Source: Pseudomonadota bacterium
GTDB lineage: Bacteria > Pseudomonadota > Gammaproteobacteria > Burkholderiales > UBA9220
DNA length: 64,000 nt
Assembly: GCA_021845865.1 (NCBI GenBank)
Contig: JAJZVC010000007.1
Span: 18,256-82,255, forward strand
Direction of reading: 5' to 3'
Under the pieces are notes generated by a model. That model worked only from the letters and a program-made list of their open reading frames with translations, did not search any database and had not been told where the DNA came from. Shown here one piece after another: positions 36,581 through 46,711 of the stretch (positions within the stretch are counted from its first letter, which is position 1; each line of letters opens with the position of its first letter). A program made the position numbers and the translations under genes.

Positions 36581-37374
36581 CCAACCTGCTTATTGCGAGA
36601 ACTGACGGGAGATTGCGGGCGTTTTCCTACCGCCGGACTAGGGGATTCCGCCTTGCCGCCCCCCTGCGCCACCGCTGTCAGTTTCTCGATATCCTTAAGC
36701 CGGACCAAGCGGCGCTGCATGGAAATCAGCCCCTCCTGCTCGAAGCGGGCCAGGACGCGGCACACCGTCTCCTCCGCCATGCCGAGATAGTTGCCGATAT
36801 CGCTGCGGGACATGCTGAGATTGAATTCGGTGGAGGAATAGCTGCGCTTGGCGAAACGGGAGGACAAGCCAATCAGGTAGGTGGCCAAACGCTCGTCGGC
36901 ATTCTTCTTTCCCAGCAGGAGCATCAGCTCCTGGTTGTAGGCGATCTCCTGGCTCATCACGCGCAGCATCTGGTATTGCAGCGAGGGGACCTGTTGCCCC
37001 AACTCCTCCAGGCGGTCGAAGGGAATTTCGCACACCGACGTGGTCTCGAGGGCCCGGGCCTCGCAGCTGTAGACGCGGGTATTCACGGCATTCAGACCGA
37101 GAAGCTCGCCAGCGATATGAAAACCGGTAATCTGCACCCGCCCGTCATCCATCAGGACATAGGTCTTGACCGAACCGCTGCGCAGCGCGTAGACGGAATG
37201 GAAAGGATGACCGAGACGGTAAAGGTACTCGCCGCGCTTGAAAATGCGGCGGTTCTTGACGATCTTATCGAGGAGTTCGATGTCCGCCTGACCAATCCCG
37301 GTAGGCAGGCACAACTGGTAGATGCCGCAATCGGAGCAGAGAATCGGGGCATGCAGTTGATCGGGCCCGTTCAT
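36577..37374 (-). CDS. fnr: Crp/Fnr-family oxygen-responsive regulator (Anr/Fnr type)
   Basis: A 265-residue regulator. N-terminal cysteines CSDCGIYQLC (positions 13, 16, 22) plus Cys104 (RVYSCEARALE) are the four ligands of an oxygen-labile [4Fe-4S] cluster. The cAMP-binding-like barrel precedes a dimer helix and a helix-turn-helix (RSDIGNYLGMAEETVCRVLARFEQEG). The recognition helix has E-x-x-C-R where Fnr has E-x-x-S-R. A Ser/Pro-rich tail extends the C-terminus. I start at MNGPDQLHAP (37374), with GTGGAG upstream. It lies next to the ccoN operon it probably activates. Confidence 0.92.
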   Translation of the reverse strand: MNGPDQLHAPILCSDCGIYQLCLPTGIGQADIELLDKIVKNRRIFKRGEYLYRLGHPFHSVYALRSGSVKTYVLMDDGRVQITGFHIAGELLGLNAVNTRVYSCEARALETTSVCEIPFDRLEELGQQVPSLQYQMLRVMSQEIAYNQELMLLLGKKNADERLATYLIGLSSRFAKRSYSSTEFNLSMSRSDIGNYLGMAEETVCRVLARFEQEGLISMQRRLVRLKDIEKLTAVAQGGGKAESPSPAVGKRPQSPVSSRNKQVG

Positions 37375-37502
37375 CGCCGTGCTCCACACCCGATGGAATA
37401 TATCGCGACTGTTGGCATACGCACCTCCAACCCCATGGTTTCCCTTTTCCGGCGCCCCTCCCTCGCCCCTCAAGGGCCAAAGACAAGGCGCCACCATGCT
37501 AG

Positions 37503-37516
37503 TTGACCCAAATCAA
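37503..37516. promoter_or_regulatory. Anr/Fnr box upstream of the fnr/anr gene
   Basis: TTGAC-CCAA-ATCAA fits the Fnr/Anr consensus TTGAY-N4-RTCAA at every defined position. It lies 129 bp upstream of the regulator ATG and 72 bp past bioD. The only gene it can serve nearby is the regulator, so autoregulation is likely. I did not find a convincing -10 at class II distance. Confidence 0.65.
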
Positions 37517-37587
37517 TTTTGCAACCGCATTTTGCAACGCCGACACCGCCTTTTGCGGCAAGTAGCGGGGCATACAGGAAAAATCCC

Positions 37588-38268
37588 TCAGAGCGGGAAT
37601 GCGCGAAGATCGAGCAATTTCGCCACGGCATCGGGGTCCGGACGATCCTGCCGCGGGACCGCCCCCAGCAAAGGGGCCGACAAACGGCTGCGCAAGGCGG
37701 CGAGATTGTCGTCGAACCGCGCCATGAGGGGGTCGACCGCATTCGCCACCCACCCGGCGAGCCGCAAGCCCCGGGACCTCACGGCCTCCGCCGTCAACAG
37801 GGCGTGATTGATGCAGCCAAGACGCATCCCCACCACCATCACCACCGGCAGCCCAAGCCGGCAAGCCATCTCGGCGGCGCCTTCATGGTCGTTGAGGGGA
37901 ACCAGAAAGCCCCCCACGCCCTCCACCACGACCGCATCGGCCAAATCCGCCAGATGCCCGCAGGCCTCCGTCACGCGCCCCAGGTCAATCGTCACGCCAG
38001 CGTCGGCGGCCGCCAAATGAGGGGCGATAGGAGGCATGAAGCGGTAAGGGTTGACCCACTCCAAGGGAGCCTCCACATTGGCCGCCCGCTGCAGCGCCAC
38101 GACATCCTCCCACATGGCGGCGCCGTCCGACCCGGCCACCGCGCCGGACGCCACGGGCTTCATTCCCACCGCCTTCCGCCCGGTGGCGGCAAAGGCGCGC
38201 ACCAGGGCCGCCGCCACCAGGGTCTTGCCCACCCCCGTATCGGTGCCGGTAACGAACACCCCTTTCAC
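37588..38268 (-). CDS. bioD: dethiobiotin synthetase BioD
   Basis: Closes the ureido ring of dethiobiotin using ATP and CO2. 226 residues. The P-loop is GTDTGVGKT at residues 8-16, with KPVASG following and EGVGGFLVPL in the active-site region. ATG overlaps the bioC stop by 4 bp; it is last in the biotin gene run. Confidence 0.94.
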   Translation of the reverse strand: MKGVFVTGTDTGVGKTLVAAALVRAFAATGRKAVGMKPVASGAVAGSDGAAMWEDVVALQRAANVEAPLEWVNPYRFMPPIAPHLAAADAGVTIDLGRVTEACGHLADLADAVVVEGVGGFLVPLNDHEGAAEMACRLGLPVVMVVGMRLGCINHALLTAEAVRSRGLRLAGWVANAVDPLMARFDDNLAALRSRLSAPLLGAVPRQDRPDPDAVAKLLDLRAFPL

Positions 38269-39146
38269 GGCCGCCCTCGAAAACGCACCACCCGCTCGCC
38301 CTCCGGCGGATTCCGCGCCGGTACTTGGCCTCGCCAGGCGTGGCCGTAGATCACCTCATAGGTGGCGGGAAGCTTCCCCTCGCGGCGGAACCGCTCGTAA
38401 GCCTCCTCCAAACGGCGCCACTCCTCCTTGCCGGTCATGCCACGGCGCCGGCCGGACGTGGCGTTGTGGGCGCCGATGGCCTTAAGGTCCAGCATCAGGT
38501 CCCGCAACCGGTCATAGGTCAGGGTGAACAGCTCCATTTCCATCACCGGCGAGGCAAAGCCATTGCGCACCAGCGCATCGCCGATGTCGTGCATATCGGC
38601 GAAACGGCTGACGTGGGTAAAGCCGTCGAGAGCGCCGAAGGCCTGGCGCAGTTCCTTCAGGGTATCGGGGCCGAAAGTGGTGAAAATCAGGACGCCATCG
38701 TTCCGCACCACCCGGTGCATGCCGGCGAACAGCCGATCGAGGTCGTTGCACCACTGCATGGCGAGATTGGACCAGGCCAAGTCGATGGACTCCGCCGCCA
38801 GGGGAAGATTTTCCAGGTCCGCGCATACGTAGGCGTCGCGCCGCCCCCCCGGCAGCCAGCGCCGCCACCCCGGCCTGGCGCCCCGTGCCGCATGGAGCAT
38901 GCCCTCGGCGATATCGAGTTCGACCAGGCCGGCCCCGGGAAAGCGTTCCGATAAAAGCCGCCCTCCATAGCCCGTCCCGGCCCCCGCATCCAGGATACGG
39001 CGGGGCTCAAGGCGGATACACGCCAGCCGCTCCGCCAATCGCCGGCAAACCTCGTGCTGCAGCACGGCGGAGCGGTCGTAGTCGGCGGCCGCGCGGCTGA
39101 AGGAGCGGCGCACCAACCCCTTGTCGATGGAAAACGCATCAACCAT
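38265..39146 (-). CDS. bioC: malonyl-ACP O-methyltransferase BioC
   Basis: Methylates malonyl-ACP so fatty-acid synthesis can build the pimeloyl chain. Start [24 protein letters not shown] (39146) gives 293 residues and overlaps the bioH 3' end by 8 bp. The SAM motif is ILDAGAGTGYGGRLL; ADLENLPLAAESIDLAWSNLAMQW is typical of BioC. The middle insertion (PGWRRWLPGGRRD) and the C-terminal GKLPATYEVIYGHAW fit the family. Confidence 0.94.
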   Translation of the reverse strand: MVDAFSIDKGLVRRSFSRAAADYDRSAVLQHEVCRRLAERLACIRLEPRRILDAGAGTGYGGRLLSERFPGAGLVELDIAEGMLHAARGARPGWRRWLPGGRRDAYVCADLENLPLAAESIDLAWSNLAMQWCNDLDRLFAGMHRVVRNDGVLIFTTFGPDTLKELRQAFGALDGFTHVSRFADMHDIGDALVRNGFASPVMEMELFTLTYDRLRDLMLDLKAIGAHNATSGRRRGMTGKEEWRRLEEAYERFRREGKLPATYEVIYGHAWRGQVPARNPPEGERVVRFRGRP

Positions 39147-39885
39147 GGAGAAACCCCCCCGCCAGCCGGGCGAATTCGCCGCGATGGGACAGGAAGGGGG
39201 CGTGGGAGGCCCCCGCCACCACCGCCAGGCGCCCATGGGGAACACGCTGGGAGAGCCACCGGCCTGCCGGCAGGGGCGTGAGCATGTCCCGGTCGCCGTG
39301 TATCACCAATGCCGGACAGCGCAGCGACGCCACGTCGTTACGCAGGTCGCTGTCCCGCAGGATCGCCAGCCCGCCCTGCAATGCCGCATCATCGGGGCGC
39401 CCGCGCTCGAACAGGGAGGAGCGCAAGGCGCGGGTAACTTCCCGCGCCTCATCGTCGCCCCGCGCCTGGAGGGAAAGAAAACGCTTCAGGGTACCTTCGT
39501 AGTCGCCCGCCAGGCCATCGGCAAAGGCCCGCAGCGTCCGCGGCTCCATGCCATGGGGCCAATCCTCGCCACTGACGAAGCGGGGCGTCGAGGCCACCAG
39601 CACCAGGCGCTCCACCCCGGCGGGAAAATCGAGGGCCCACCGCAGCGCCACCATGCCCCCGAGGGACCAGCCACACACCTGCACCGGCCCCGGAAAGCGG
39701 GCCGCCAGGCCGGCGGCGATACTTTCCAGCGCGTAGGGCGCTGCCGCCGCGCTGCCGCCGTAACCCGGCAAATCCACGGCATGGACCCGCAAGCCCCGCT
39801 CTTCGAGCAAAGGCCGCACGCCGTCCCACACCCCGCCGTGCATGCCCCAGCCGTGGAGCAGCACCAAGTCCTTGCCCGCCGTCAT
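39139..39885 (-). CDS. bioH: pimeloyl-ACP methyl ester carboxylesterase BioH
   Basis: An alpha/beta hydrolase that removes the methyl group to release pimeloyl-ACP. 248 residues from ATG 39885, which overlaps the bioF stop. The oxyanion region is [15 protein letters not shown], the nucleophile is the serine of [11 protein letters not shown], the aspartate lies in HGDRDMLTP and the histidine in [10 protein letters not shown]. The track's longer ORF includes bioF sequence in another frame. Confidence 0.94.
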   Translation of the reverse strand: MTAGKDLVLLHGWGMHGGVWDGVRPLLEERGLRVHAVDLPGYGGSAAAAPYALESIAAGLAARFPGPVQVCGWSLGGMVALRWALDFPAGVERLVLVASTPRFVSGEDWPHGMEPRTLRAFADGLAGDYEGTLKRFLSLQARGDDEAREVTRALRSSLFERGRPDDAALQGGLAILRDSDLRNDVASLRCPALVIHGDRDMLTPLPAGRWLSQRVPHGRLAVVAGASHAPFLSHRGEFARLAGGFLHG

Positions 39886-41036
39886 TCCAATTCCTTGAGG
39901 GCGGCGAGGAGGCGGTCCACATCCTCCGGGGAATGGGACGCCGACAGGGAAATTCGCAGCCGCGCCAGGCCTTTTGGCACGGTGGGGGGACGAATCGCCG
40001 GCACCAGGATGCCCCGCTCCAGCAAGCCCTCGCTCACCGCCAGGGTCTCCTCGTTGCCGCCGATCAGCACGGGCTGGATCGGCGTATCGCTGTCCATCAA
40101 TCGCCAACGCCTGGGCCGCCAGGCACGCAACCAGGCCACCAGCTCCCGCAGGCGCTGCCGCCGCCAATCCTCCCCCGCAATGAGTTTCAGGCTGGCGGAC
40201 AGGGCGCAGGCCAGCAACGGCGGCATGGCGGTGGTGTAAATATAGCTGCGGGCATTCTGGATGAGCCCTTCGACGAGCTCCGACCCGCCGGCGACGAAGG
40301 CGCCGAAAACGCCGGCCGCCTTGCCGAGGGTGGCCATGTAGACGATGCGCGGCGAACGGACGCCGAAATGGGACAGGCTGCCGCGCCCCCCTTCTCCCAG
40401 GACGCCAAAGCCATGGGCGTCGTCCAGCAGCAGCCAGGCGTCGTGGCGCTCGCACAGGGCCAGCAGCTCGTTCACCGGGGCCACATCGCCATCCATGCTG
40501 AACACGGCGTCGCTGACCACCAGCTTGCGTCCCGGCGCGGTTTCCGCCAAGGCCTTTTCCAGAGCCGCCAGGTCGAGATGGGGATAGCGCCGCACGTGGG
40601 CGCGGGACAGCACCATGGCATCGTTGAGGGAGGCATGGTTGAGCTTGTCGGCGAAAACCGTGTCGCCCCGCCCCACCAGGGCCGTCACCACGCCCACGTT
40701 GGCCATGTAGCCGCCGGAGAACAGCAGGGCACGGGGAAGGCCGACGAAAGCGGCCAATTCCTCCTCCAGCCGGTGATGGGGAGCGAAATGGCCGCTCACC
40801 AGATGGGACGCCCCGGCACCGACGCCATAACGCCCGGCCCCCTGGCTGGCGGCCTCGACCAAGGCGGGATGATTGGCCAACCCCAGGTAATCGTTGCTGC
40901 AAAAGGACAGGAAAGGCCGTCCGTCGGCATCCAGGTAGACGCCCTGGGGGCTCTCGACCAGGCGGCGGCGGCGCAGCAAGCCCTGCTGGCGCCGCTGTTC
41001 CAGCTCATCGGCAAAATGGGAAAACGGCATAGGCAT
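39882..41036 (-). CDS. bioF: 8-amino-7-oxononanoate synthase BioF
   Basis: PLP enzyme condensing pimeloyl-ACP with L-alanine. 384 residues. [39 protein letters not shown], and the lysine region [15 protein letters not shown] are characteristic. The ATG at 41036 (or 41030) is only two bases from a perfect 9-bp GC hairpin, and no free Shine-Dalgarno is visible outside it. Confidence 0.94.
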   Translation of the reverse strand: MPMPFSHFADELEQRRQQGLLRRRRLVESPQGVYLDADGRPFLSFCSNDYLGLANHPALVEAASQGAGRYGVGAGASHLVSGHFAPHHRLEEELAAFVGLPRALLFSGGYMANVGVVTALVGRGDTVFADKLNHASLNDAMVLSRAHVRRYPHLDLAALEKALAETAPGRKLVVSDAVFSMDGDVAPVNELLALCERHDAWLLLDDAHGFGVLGEGGRGSLSHFGVRSPRIVYMATLGKAAGVFGAFVAGGSELVEGLIQNARSYIYTTAMPPLLACALSASLKLIAGEDWRRQRLRELVAWLRAWRPRRWRLMDSDTPIQPVLIGGNEETLAVSEGLLERGILVPAIRPPTVPKGLARLRISLSASHSPEDVDRLLAALKELE

Positions 41037-41038
41037 GC

Positions 41039-41060
41039 GGCGGGGCGAAAGCGCCCCGCC
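41039..41060 (-). repeat. GC hairpin directly before bioF
   Basis: GGCGGGGCG, loop AAAG, CGCCCCGCC: nine perfect pairs. It begins two bases from the bioF ATG, between bioB and bioF. No T-run follows, so it is not an intrinsic terminator. It could stabilise the bioB message or limit bioF translation. Confidence 0.7.
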
Positions 41061-41069
41061 CGTCAGAGT

Positions 41070-42053
41070 TCAGTGGGCAACGGCCATGGCGCGGATGCCC
41101 AGCTTGTCGAACAGCGCCTGATCCGAATGGGTCTCCGCGTTGTCGGTGGTGAGCAGCCTGTCGCCGTAGAAAATGGAATTGGCGCCGGCGAGGAAACACA
41201 AGGCCTGCAGGCTGTCCGCCATTTCGCTCCGTCCCGCCGACAGGCGCACCAAGCTGGTGGGCATGGTGATGCGGGCGACGGCGATGGTGCGGACGAATTC
41301 CAGGGGGTCCAGCTCCTCGGCACCCTTCAGGGGCGTGCCTTCCACCTGGACCAGCATGTTGATGGGCACCGATTCGGGCACCGGGTCCAGGTTGGCCAGC
41401 TGGGCCACCAGGGCGGCGCGCTGGGCGCGGGTTTCCCCCATGCCGACGATGCCACCGCTGCACACCTTGATGCCGGCCTTGCGCACCCGGTGGAGGGTGT
41501 CCACCCGCTCTTCGTAGCCGTGGGTGGTGATCACCTGGCCGTAGAATTCCTGGGCCGTGTCCAGGTTGTGGTTGTAGTAATCGAGGCCGGCTTCCTTGAG
41601 CTGTTCGGCCTGGTCTTCCTTGAGCATGCCAAGGGTAACGCAGGTTTCCAGTCCCAGGGCCTTCACCGCCCGCACCATCTCCAGCACGGCACGCAGGTCC
41701 CGCTGGTTCGGGCCGCGCCAGGCGGCGCCCATGCAGAAGCGGGTGGCGCCGGATTCCTTGGCCTTCTGGGCCGCCTCCACCACCTCCGCCACGTCCAGCA
41801 GGGGCTCTTTTTCCACCGGGGTGTCGTGATGCGCCGACTGTGAGCAATAGCCGCAATCCTCGGAACAGCCGCCGGTCTTGATGGACAGCAGGGTGCTCAC
41901 CTGGATTTCGTTGGGATCGAAATGCTGGCGATGCACGGTCTGGGCGCGGAACAGCAGGTCGTTGAACGGCAGGGCGAAGAGGGCCTCCACCTCGGCAACG
42001 CTCCACACCTTGCGGGAGCCTTCGGTATTGATGTCCATGGTCATATCATTCAT
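41070..42053 (-). CDS. bioB: biotin synthase BioB
   Basis: Radical SAM enzyme inserting sulfur into dethiobiotin. The cluster motif is [16 protein letters not shown]. Conserved [19 protein letters not shown], and the arginine segment [10 protein letters not shown] near the [2Fe-2S] site are intact. Start [12 protein letters not shown] at 42053 has GAGGTGG seven bases upstream, better than the track's 42068. It overlaps the preceding membrane-protein gene by 8 bp. Length 327 residues, normal. Confidence 0.96.
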   Translation of the reverse strand: MNDMTMDINTEGSRKVWSVAEVEALFALPFNDLLFRAQTVHRQHFDPNEIQVSTLLSIKTGGCSEDCGYCSQSAHHDTPVEKEPLLDVAEVVEAAQKAKESGATRFCMGAAWRGPNQRDLRAVLEMVRAVKALGLETCVTLGMLKEDQAEQLKEAGLDYYNHNLDTAQEFYGQVITTHGYEERVDTLHRVRKAGIKVCSGGIVGMGETRAQRAALVAQLANLDPVPESVPINMLVQVEGTPLKGAEELDPLEFVRTIAVARITMPTSLVRLSAGRSEMADSLQALCFLAGANSIFYGDRLLTTDNAETHSDQALFDKLGIRAMAVAH

Positions 42054-42528
42054 GACGTTCCACCTCAACGGTAATCTCCGGCCATTCCTCGCGGCGGCTC
42101 TTGACGATGTCGTAGATTCCCCAGGGGACGATCAGCACGATGCCGACGGCCCCGACCCACAGCCACATCACCAGGGGCGTGACATGAAAGAACTCCTGGA
42201 TGGAACCGGCGAAAATCAGCGCCGTGGGCAGGAAACCGGTATAGGCATAGAAGCGGTAGCCAGCCCAGCGGTTGTAGTACCGCACCCGTTCGTTGGGATG
42301 GTGGGCCACCAGGGCGTAGGCAAAAATGGAGCCGGCGAACCACAGAATGAAGGGAATCACCACCACCGCCATGGTAATGTACTGGTTGGCGAAGAGGGTT
42401 CCGGTCAGCAGGTATTTCAGGCCGTCGACGGCGGCGCCGAAGGTGACGGAGACAATGCTGCCGAAATTGAATATCTGGGAAGCGAGCCAACTCCGGCTTC
42501 CGCTGATGACGTGCAACTCTTTTTCCAT
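42046..42528 (-). CDS. uncharacterised four-helix membrane protein upstream of bioB
   Basis: About 160 residues from [13 protein letters not shown] (42528). Four hydrophobic segments are visible ([89 protein letters not shown]), with a conserved-looking [21 protein letters not shown] loop and a charged tail. I do not recognise the family. Its stop overlaps bioB, so it heads the biotin gene run. A role in precursor or vitamin transport is possible but not shown by the sequence. Confidence 0.7.
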   Translation of the reverse strand: MEKELHVISGSRSWLASQIFNFGSIVSVTFGAAVDGLKYLLTGTLFANQYITMAVVVIPFILWFAGSIFAYALVAHHPNERVRYYNRWAGYRFYAYTGFLPTALIFAGSIQEFFHVTPLVMWLWVGAVGIVLIVPWGIYDIVKSRREEWPEITVEVERHE

Positions 42529-42593
42529 GACAGGCCCCAAGGATACAATGGCGGTTTGAAAAAACGCCGCAATGTTCAGGGATTTGCCCCAGC

Positions 42594-43313
42594 TTGTCAA
42601 ATTTCATCCCGCCATTTTTAAACAGCTGTACAAATTTTGTGCAGCGGCTACTACCCCAGGATTGCTTCCTCTGCGGCGCGCCGTCTGGCAGCCATTTGCT
42701 GTGTTCGGCCTGCCAGGCGGATTTGCCCAAGCATAACGGCCCGGCCTGCCCCATCTGCGCCCTGCCGACGCCGCGGGGCGAGGCCTGCGGCGCCTGCCTC
42801 GCCCACCCGCCCGCCTTTGGACGCACCCTGGCGGCCTTCGACTATGCCTTTCCCGTGGACGCCCTGCTCCATGCCTTCAAGTACGGCGGCCGCCTCGCCG
42901 TTGCCGAGACCCTGGCGGACCCCTTGGCGCAGCTGGCCAGCCGCCATTCCCTGCCGGACGGCCTGGTGCCCATGCCCCTCCACCCGTCCCGCCTGCGGGA
43001 ACGGGGGTTCAACCAGGCCATGGAGCTGGCGCGCCATCTTTCCCGCCGGTTGGGAATCAAGACCCTGCCGCACCTCTGCCAGCGCCGGCTGAACACCTCC
43101 CCCCAGGCGGACCTGCCGTGGAAGGAGCGGAAAAAGAACATCCGCGGCGCCTTCGAGTGCCCGGCCGACTTGACGGGCCAACGCCTGGCGGTGGTTGACG
43201 ACGTGATGACCACCGGCGCCACCGTGGGCGAACTGGCCCGCTGCCTGCAGCGGGCCGGGGCGGAGGTGGAAGTCTGGGTAGCCGCCCGCACCCTGGAGAA
43301 ACCCCATGTTTGA
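42594..43313 (+). CDS. comF: ComF-family phosphoribosyltransferase-like protein
   Basis: 239 residues. An N-terminal double-zinc module (CFLCGAPSGSHLLCSACQADL; CPICALPTPRGEACGACL) precedes a type I PRTase domain with the PRPP loop LAVVDDVMTTGATVGE. The segment PLHPSRLRERGFNQAMELA is the ComF/GntX signature. These proteins take part in DNA uptake in competent bacteria. Start appears to be TTG at 42594, with AGGGA nine bases upstream. It diverges from the membrane-protein/biotin genes. Confidence 0.9.
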   Translation: MSNFIPPFLNSCTNFVQRLLPQDCFLCGAPSGSHLLCSACQADLPKHNGPACPICALPTPRGEACGACLAHPPAFGRTLAAFDYAFPVDALLHAFKYGGRLAVAETLADPLAQLASRHSLPDGLVPMPLHPSRLRERGFNQAMELARHLSRRLGIKTLPHLCQRRLNTSPQADLPWKERKKNIRGAFECPADLTGQRLAVVDDVMTTGATVGELARCLQRAGAEVEVWVAARTLEKPHV

Positions 43314-43770
43314 CGTCGTCCTCTACCAGCCGGAAATCCCTCCCAACACCGGCAACATCATCCGCCTCTGCGCCAATACCGGCGCCGGCCTGCATCTGGT
43401 GAAGCCCCTCGGCTTCTCCCTCGACGACAAGCACATGCGCCGGGCGGGGCTGGACTACCACGAGTACGCCTCAGTCACCGTCCACGAGGATTGGCCCGCC
43501 TGTCTCTCCGCCCTTGCCGGCCGCCGCCTGTTCGCCGCCACCACCCGGGGGGCGACGCGCTACACCGAGGTCCGCTACCAGGCCGGCGATGTCTTCGTCT
43601 TCGGCCCGGAAACCCGCGGCCTGCCCGCCGACCTCCTGGAACAGTTCCCCGCCGGGCAGCGCATCCGCCTGCCGATGCGCCCCGGCAACCGCAGCCTGAA
43701 CCTGTCCAACTCCGCCGCCGTGGTGGTGTTCGAGGCCTGGCGCCAGAATGGCTTCGCCGGCGGCGAATAG
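43306..43770 (+). CDS. trmL: tRNA (cytidine(34)-2'-O)-methyltransferase TrmL
   Basis: A 154-residue SPOUT methyltransferase modifying the wobble base of tRNA-Leu. N-terminal VVLYQPEIPPNTGNIIRLCANTGAGLHLVKPLGF and the knot region VFVFGPETRGLP and RSLNLSNSAAVVVFEAWRQ are diagnostic. It overlaps comF by 8 bp. Confidence 0.95.
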   Translation: MFDVVLYQPEIPPNTGNIIRLCANTGAGLHLVKPLGFSLDDKHMRRAGLDYHEYASVTVHEDWPACLSALAGRRLFAATTRGATRYTEVRYQAGDVFVFGPETRGLPADLLEQFPAGQRIRLPMRPGNRSLNLSNSAAVVVFEAWRQNGFAGGE

Positions 43771-43833
43771 GCTCTTTGCAGGCCGACGGCATCGGGCGAC
43801 AATGGCGGCGACGACACCCTAGCGAGGAAGCCC

Positions 43834-45279
43834 ATGACCGACCCCCTGCTGATCGCCCGCGGCGACCGCCCCCTCTGCCTGCTGCCCGCCCTGGCCAACC
43901 GCCACGGCCTCATCGCCGGCGCCACCGGCACGGGCAAGACCGTCACCCTGCAAACCCTGGCCGAACAGTTCAGCCGCATCGGCGTGCCGGTCTTCCTGGC
44001 CGACGTGAAGGGCGACCTGAGCGGCATCGGCCTGCCCGGCGCCGACAAGCCGAAGGTGCTGGAACGGGCCCGTGCCCTGGGCATCGCCGACTTTTCCCCC
44101 TCCGCCTGTCCGGTAGCCCTGTGGGACGTCTTCGGCGAACAGGGCCACCCGGCGCGGGCCACCGTTTCCGACATGGGCCCGCTGCTGCTGGGGCGCCTCC
44201 TCAACCTCAACGACACCCAGCAGGGCGTTCTCACCCTGGTCTTCAAGATCGCCGACGACCAGGGCCTGCTGCTCCTGGACATGAAGGACCTGCGGGCCAT
44301 GGTCCAGCACGTGGGGGACAACGCCCGCCAGTTCACCACCGAATACGGCAACCTGTCCGCCGCCAGCATCGGCGCCATCCAGCGGGGCCTGGTGGCCCTG
44401 GAAACGGAGGGGGCGGCGAATTTCTTCGGCGAGCCGATGCTGGATATCGACGACCTGATGCAGACCGACGGCAACGGCCAAGGCATGGTCAACATCCTCG
44501 CCGCCGACCGGCTGATGCAATCGCCCCGGCTTTACGCCGTGTTCCTGCTGTGGCTGCTGGCCGAGCTGTTCGAGCGCCTGCCGGAGGCGGGAGACCCGCC
44601 GAAGCCGAAACTGGTGTTCTTCTTCGACGAGGCCCACCTGCTGTTCAACGACGCCCCCGCCGCCCTGCTGGAAAAAATCGAGCAGGTGGTGCGGCTGATC
44701 CGCTCCAAGGGAGTGGGCGTCTATTTCGTCACCCAGAACCCCCTCGACATTCCCGACGCCGTCCTCGGCCAGCTCGGCAACCGGGTGCAGCACGCCCTGC
44801 GCGCCTTCACCCCCCGGGACCAGAAGGCGGTGCGGGCGGCGGCGGACACTTTCCGCGCCAACCCCGGCCTGGACGTGGCCGCCGCCATCACCGAACTGGG
44901 CGTGGGCGAGGCCCTGGTGTCCTTCCTCGACGAAGACGGCAAGCCCGAGCCCGTGGAGCGCGCCCTCATCGCCCCGCCCCGCAGCCGCATCGGCCCCGCC
45001 ACGGCGGAGGAGCGCCAGGCCATCCTCGCCGCCTCCCTCCTGCGGGGCCATTACGAGCAGGCCATCGACCGGGAATCCGCCTACGAACGTCTCAAGGCCC
45101 GGGCAGGGGAGGCAACGGTGGGCACGTCCGCAAAAGACGAACCCGCCCGCGCCCCGGCGCGGCAGCGGGAAACGCCCCTGGAGGCCATGGCGAAAAGCGC
45201 CGCCCGGGCCATCGGCAGCGAGCTGGGCAGGCAGGTACTGCGGGGAGTGCTGGGGTCGATCCTGGGAAAACGGCGCTAG
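43834..45279 (+). CDS. HerA-like/DUF853 ATPase (YjgR family)
   Basis: A 481-residue P-loop ATPase. Walker A is [12 protein letters not shown] near residue 31; Walker B is [29 protein letters not shown] and the arginine region [40 protein letters not shown] match the YjgR-type HerA relatives. Cellular role is poorly defined; a DNA-translocase-like activity is inferred from the fold. A charged, Ala/Arg-rich tail ends the protein. It converges with gpsA one base away. Confidence 0.88.
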   Translation: MTDPLLIARGDRPLCLLPALANRHGLIAGATGTGKTVTLQTLAEQFSRIGVPVFLADVKGDLSGIGLPGADKPKVLERARALGIADFSPSACPVALWDVFGEQGHPARATVSDMGPLLLGRLLNLNDTQQGVLTLVFKIADDQGLLLLDMKDLRAMVQHVGDNARQFTTEYGNLSAASIGAIQRGLVALETEGAANFFGEPMLDIDDLMQTDGNGQGMVNILAADRLMQSPRLYAVFLLWLLAELFERLPEAGDPPKPKLVFFFDEAHLLFNDAPAALLEKIEQVVRLIRSKGVGVYFVTQNPLDIPDAVLGQLGNRVQHALRAFTPRDQKAVRAAADTFRANPGLDVAAAITELGVGEALVSFLDEDGKPEPVERALIAPPRSRIGPATAEERQAILAASLLRGHYEQAIDRESAYERLKARAGEATVGTSAKDEPARAPARQRETPLEAMAKSAARAIGSELGRQVLRGVLGSILGKRR

Positions 45280-45280
45280 C

Positions 45281-46261
45281 CTACTCGGCCTTCTGTTCCC
45301 GCCCCAGGAGCTCCTCCACCGCCAGGCGGGGAGAAACGCCGTCGAACAGGACCGCGCACACCGCCCGGCTGATGGGCATGTCCACCCCGAGGCGCTCGGC
45401 GATGCCGAGGACTTCCCGCGCCGTGTGCACCCCTTCGGCCACGTGGCCGAGCTCCCGCAGGATATCGTCGAGGGTCTTGCCCTTGGCCAATAGCAGGCCC
45501 ACGGTGCGGTTGCGGGAAAGATCGCCGGTACAGGTAAGAATCAGGTCCCCCATGCCGGCGAGCCCCATGAAGGTTTCCATGTGCCCGCCCAGGGCCATGC
45601 CGAGCCGGGCCATCTCCGCCAGCCCCCGGGTCACCAGGGCGGCGCGGGCATTGTAGCCGAAGCCCATGCCGTCGGAGATGCCGGCGGCGATGGCCATCAC
45701 GTTCTTCACCGCGCCGCCGATCTCCACCCCCATCACGTCGCTGCTGGTGTAGATGCGCAGCCGGCCGCCGTGAAGCCGGCGGGCCGTTTCCCGGGCGAAG
45801 CCCTCATCGGCGGAAGCCAGGGTCAGGGCCGTGGGCAGGCCCTGGGCCACCTCCTGGGCAAAACTGGGACCGGAAAGCACGCCGCAGGGCACATCCCCCA
45901 GCGCCTCGGCCACCACCTGGTGGGGCAGGGCGTTGGTCCCGGATTCGAAGCCCTTGTTGGCCCACACCAGGGGCGTGCGGCAGCCGGTGGCGGCATAGTC
46001 CCGCAGCAAGGGGCGCAAGCCGGCGGTGGGCACCACCGACAGCACCAGGTCCGCCTCGCAGAGGGCGGCCTTCAGGTCGGAGTCGAGGCGCAGGGAAGGG
46101 GGAAAGGAAAACCCCGGCAGGTAGCGCGGATTGGCCCGTACCGCGTCCATTTCCTCCACCTGGGCGGCGCTGCGGGCCCACAGGGTGACGTCGTGCCGTC
46201 CGGCCTGGGACAAGGCCAGGGCCGTGCCCCAGGCGCCGGCGCCGAGAACGGTCAGCTTCAT
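45281..46261 (-). CDS. gpsA: glycerol-3-phosphate dehydrogenase [NAD(P)+]
   Basis: Makes sn-glycerol 3-phosphate for phospholipids. Start [17 protein letters not shown] (46261) gives 326 residues; the ATG overlaps the stop of the SH3 gene. Dinucleotide site is GAGAWGTA. The catalytic lysine lies in [56 protein letters not shown] is also intact. It ends the secB operon, as in many proteobacteria. Confidence 0.95.
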   Translation of the reverse strand: MKLTVLGAGAWGTALALSQAGRHDVTLWARSAAQVEEMDAVRANPRYLPGFSFPPSLRLDSDLKAALCEADLVLSVVPTAGLRPLLRDYAATGCRTPLVWANKGFESGTNALPHQVVAEALGDVPCGVLSGPSFAQEVAQGLPTALTLASADEGFARETARRLHGGRLRIYTSSDVMGVEIGGAVKNVMAIAAGISDGMGFGYNARAALVTRGLAEMARLGMALGGHMETFMGLAGMGDLILTCTGDLSRNRTVGLLLAKGKTLDDILRELGHVAEGVHTAREVLGIAERLGVDMPISRAVCAVLFDGVSPRLAVEELLGREQKAE

Positions 46262-46710
46262 AGGCCCCACACCTGGGAAAACTTCACGAAACCGGACCGC
46301 CCGTCGGCGGCCTTGACCTTGGCCCAGCCGGGCGTGGCCTTGGCCTCCGCCACAACTTCCAGGGCCACGTCCTTCTCCGCCCGGAACGCCAGGGGAGCGG
46401 TGTCGGCGGGATCCCGGCGCACATCGGCGAGGGCCGCCGTTACCAGCACGGTACGCCGGTTTCCCAGGTCTTTCTTTTCCACCCATGCCAGGGCGCCGGT
46501 CACGTCCCGCACCTTGACCCAGTCGCCAAGGGCCACCACCACCTCCACCGGGTAGAGGCGGGAGACCACGAACAGCTTGCGGGCGCTGGCGGCGGGGGCG
46601 TCGTAGAACACCGCCGCGGGGGATTCGATGGAGCGGTAATCGAGAGCGAGAGCCGGCAGGGCGAGAAACGCCGCCGCCATGCCGAGGACCGCCCCCGCGC
46701 CGCGCTTCAT
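46258..46710 (-). CDS. exported SH3-domain protein
   Basis: 150 residues with signal peptide [16 protein letters not shown]. Two bacterial SH3-like beta modules follow ([51 protein letters not shown]; then [35 protein letters not shown]). Such periplasmic SH3 proteins often bind cell wall or other proteins. It lies between secB and gpsA with one-base spacing to each side. Specific role unknown. Confidence 0.85.
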   Translation of the reverse strand: MKRGAGAVLGMAAAFLALPALALDYRSIESPAAVFYDAPAASARKLFVVSRLYPVEVVVALGDWVKVRDVTGALAWVEKKDLGNRRTVLVTAALADVRRDPADTAPLAFRAEKDVALEVVAEAKATPGWAKVKAADGRSGFVKFSQVWGL

Positions 46711-46711
46711 C

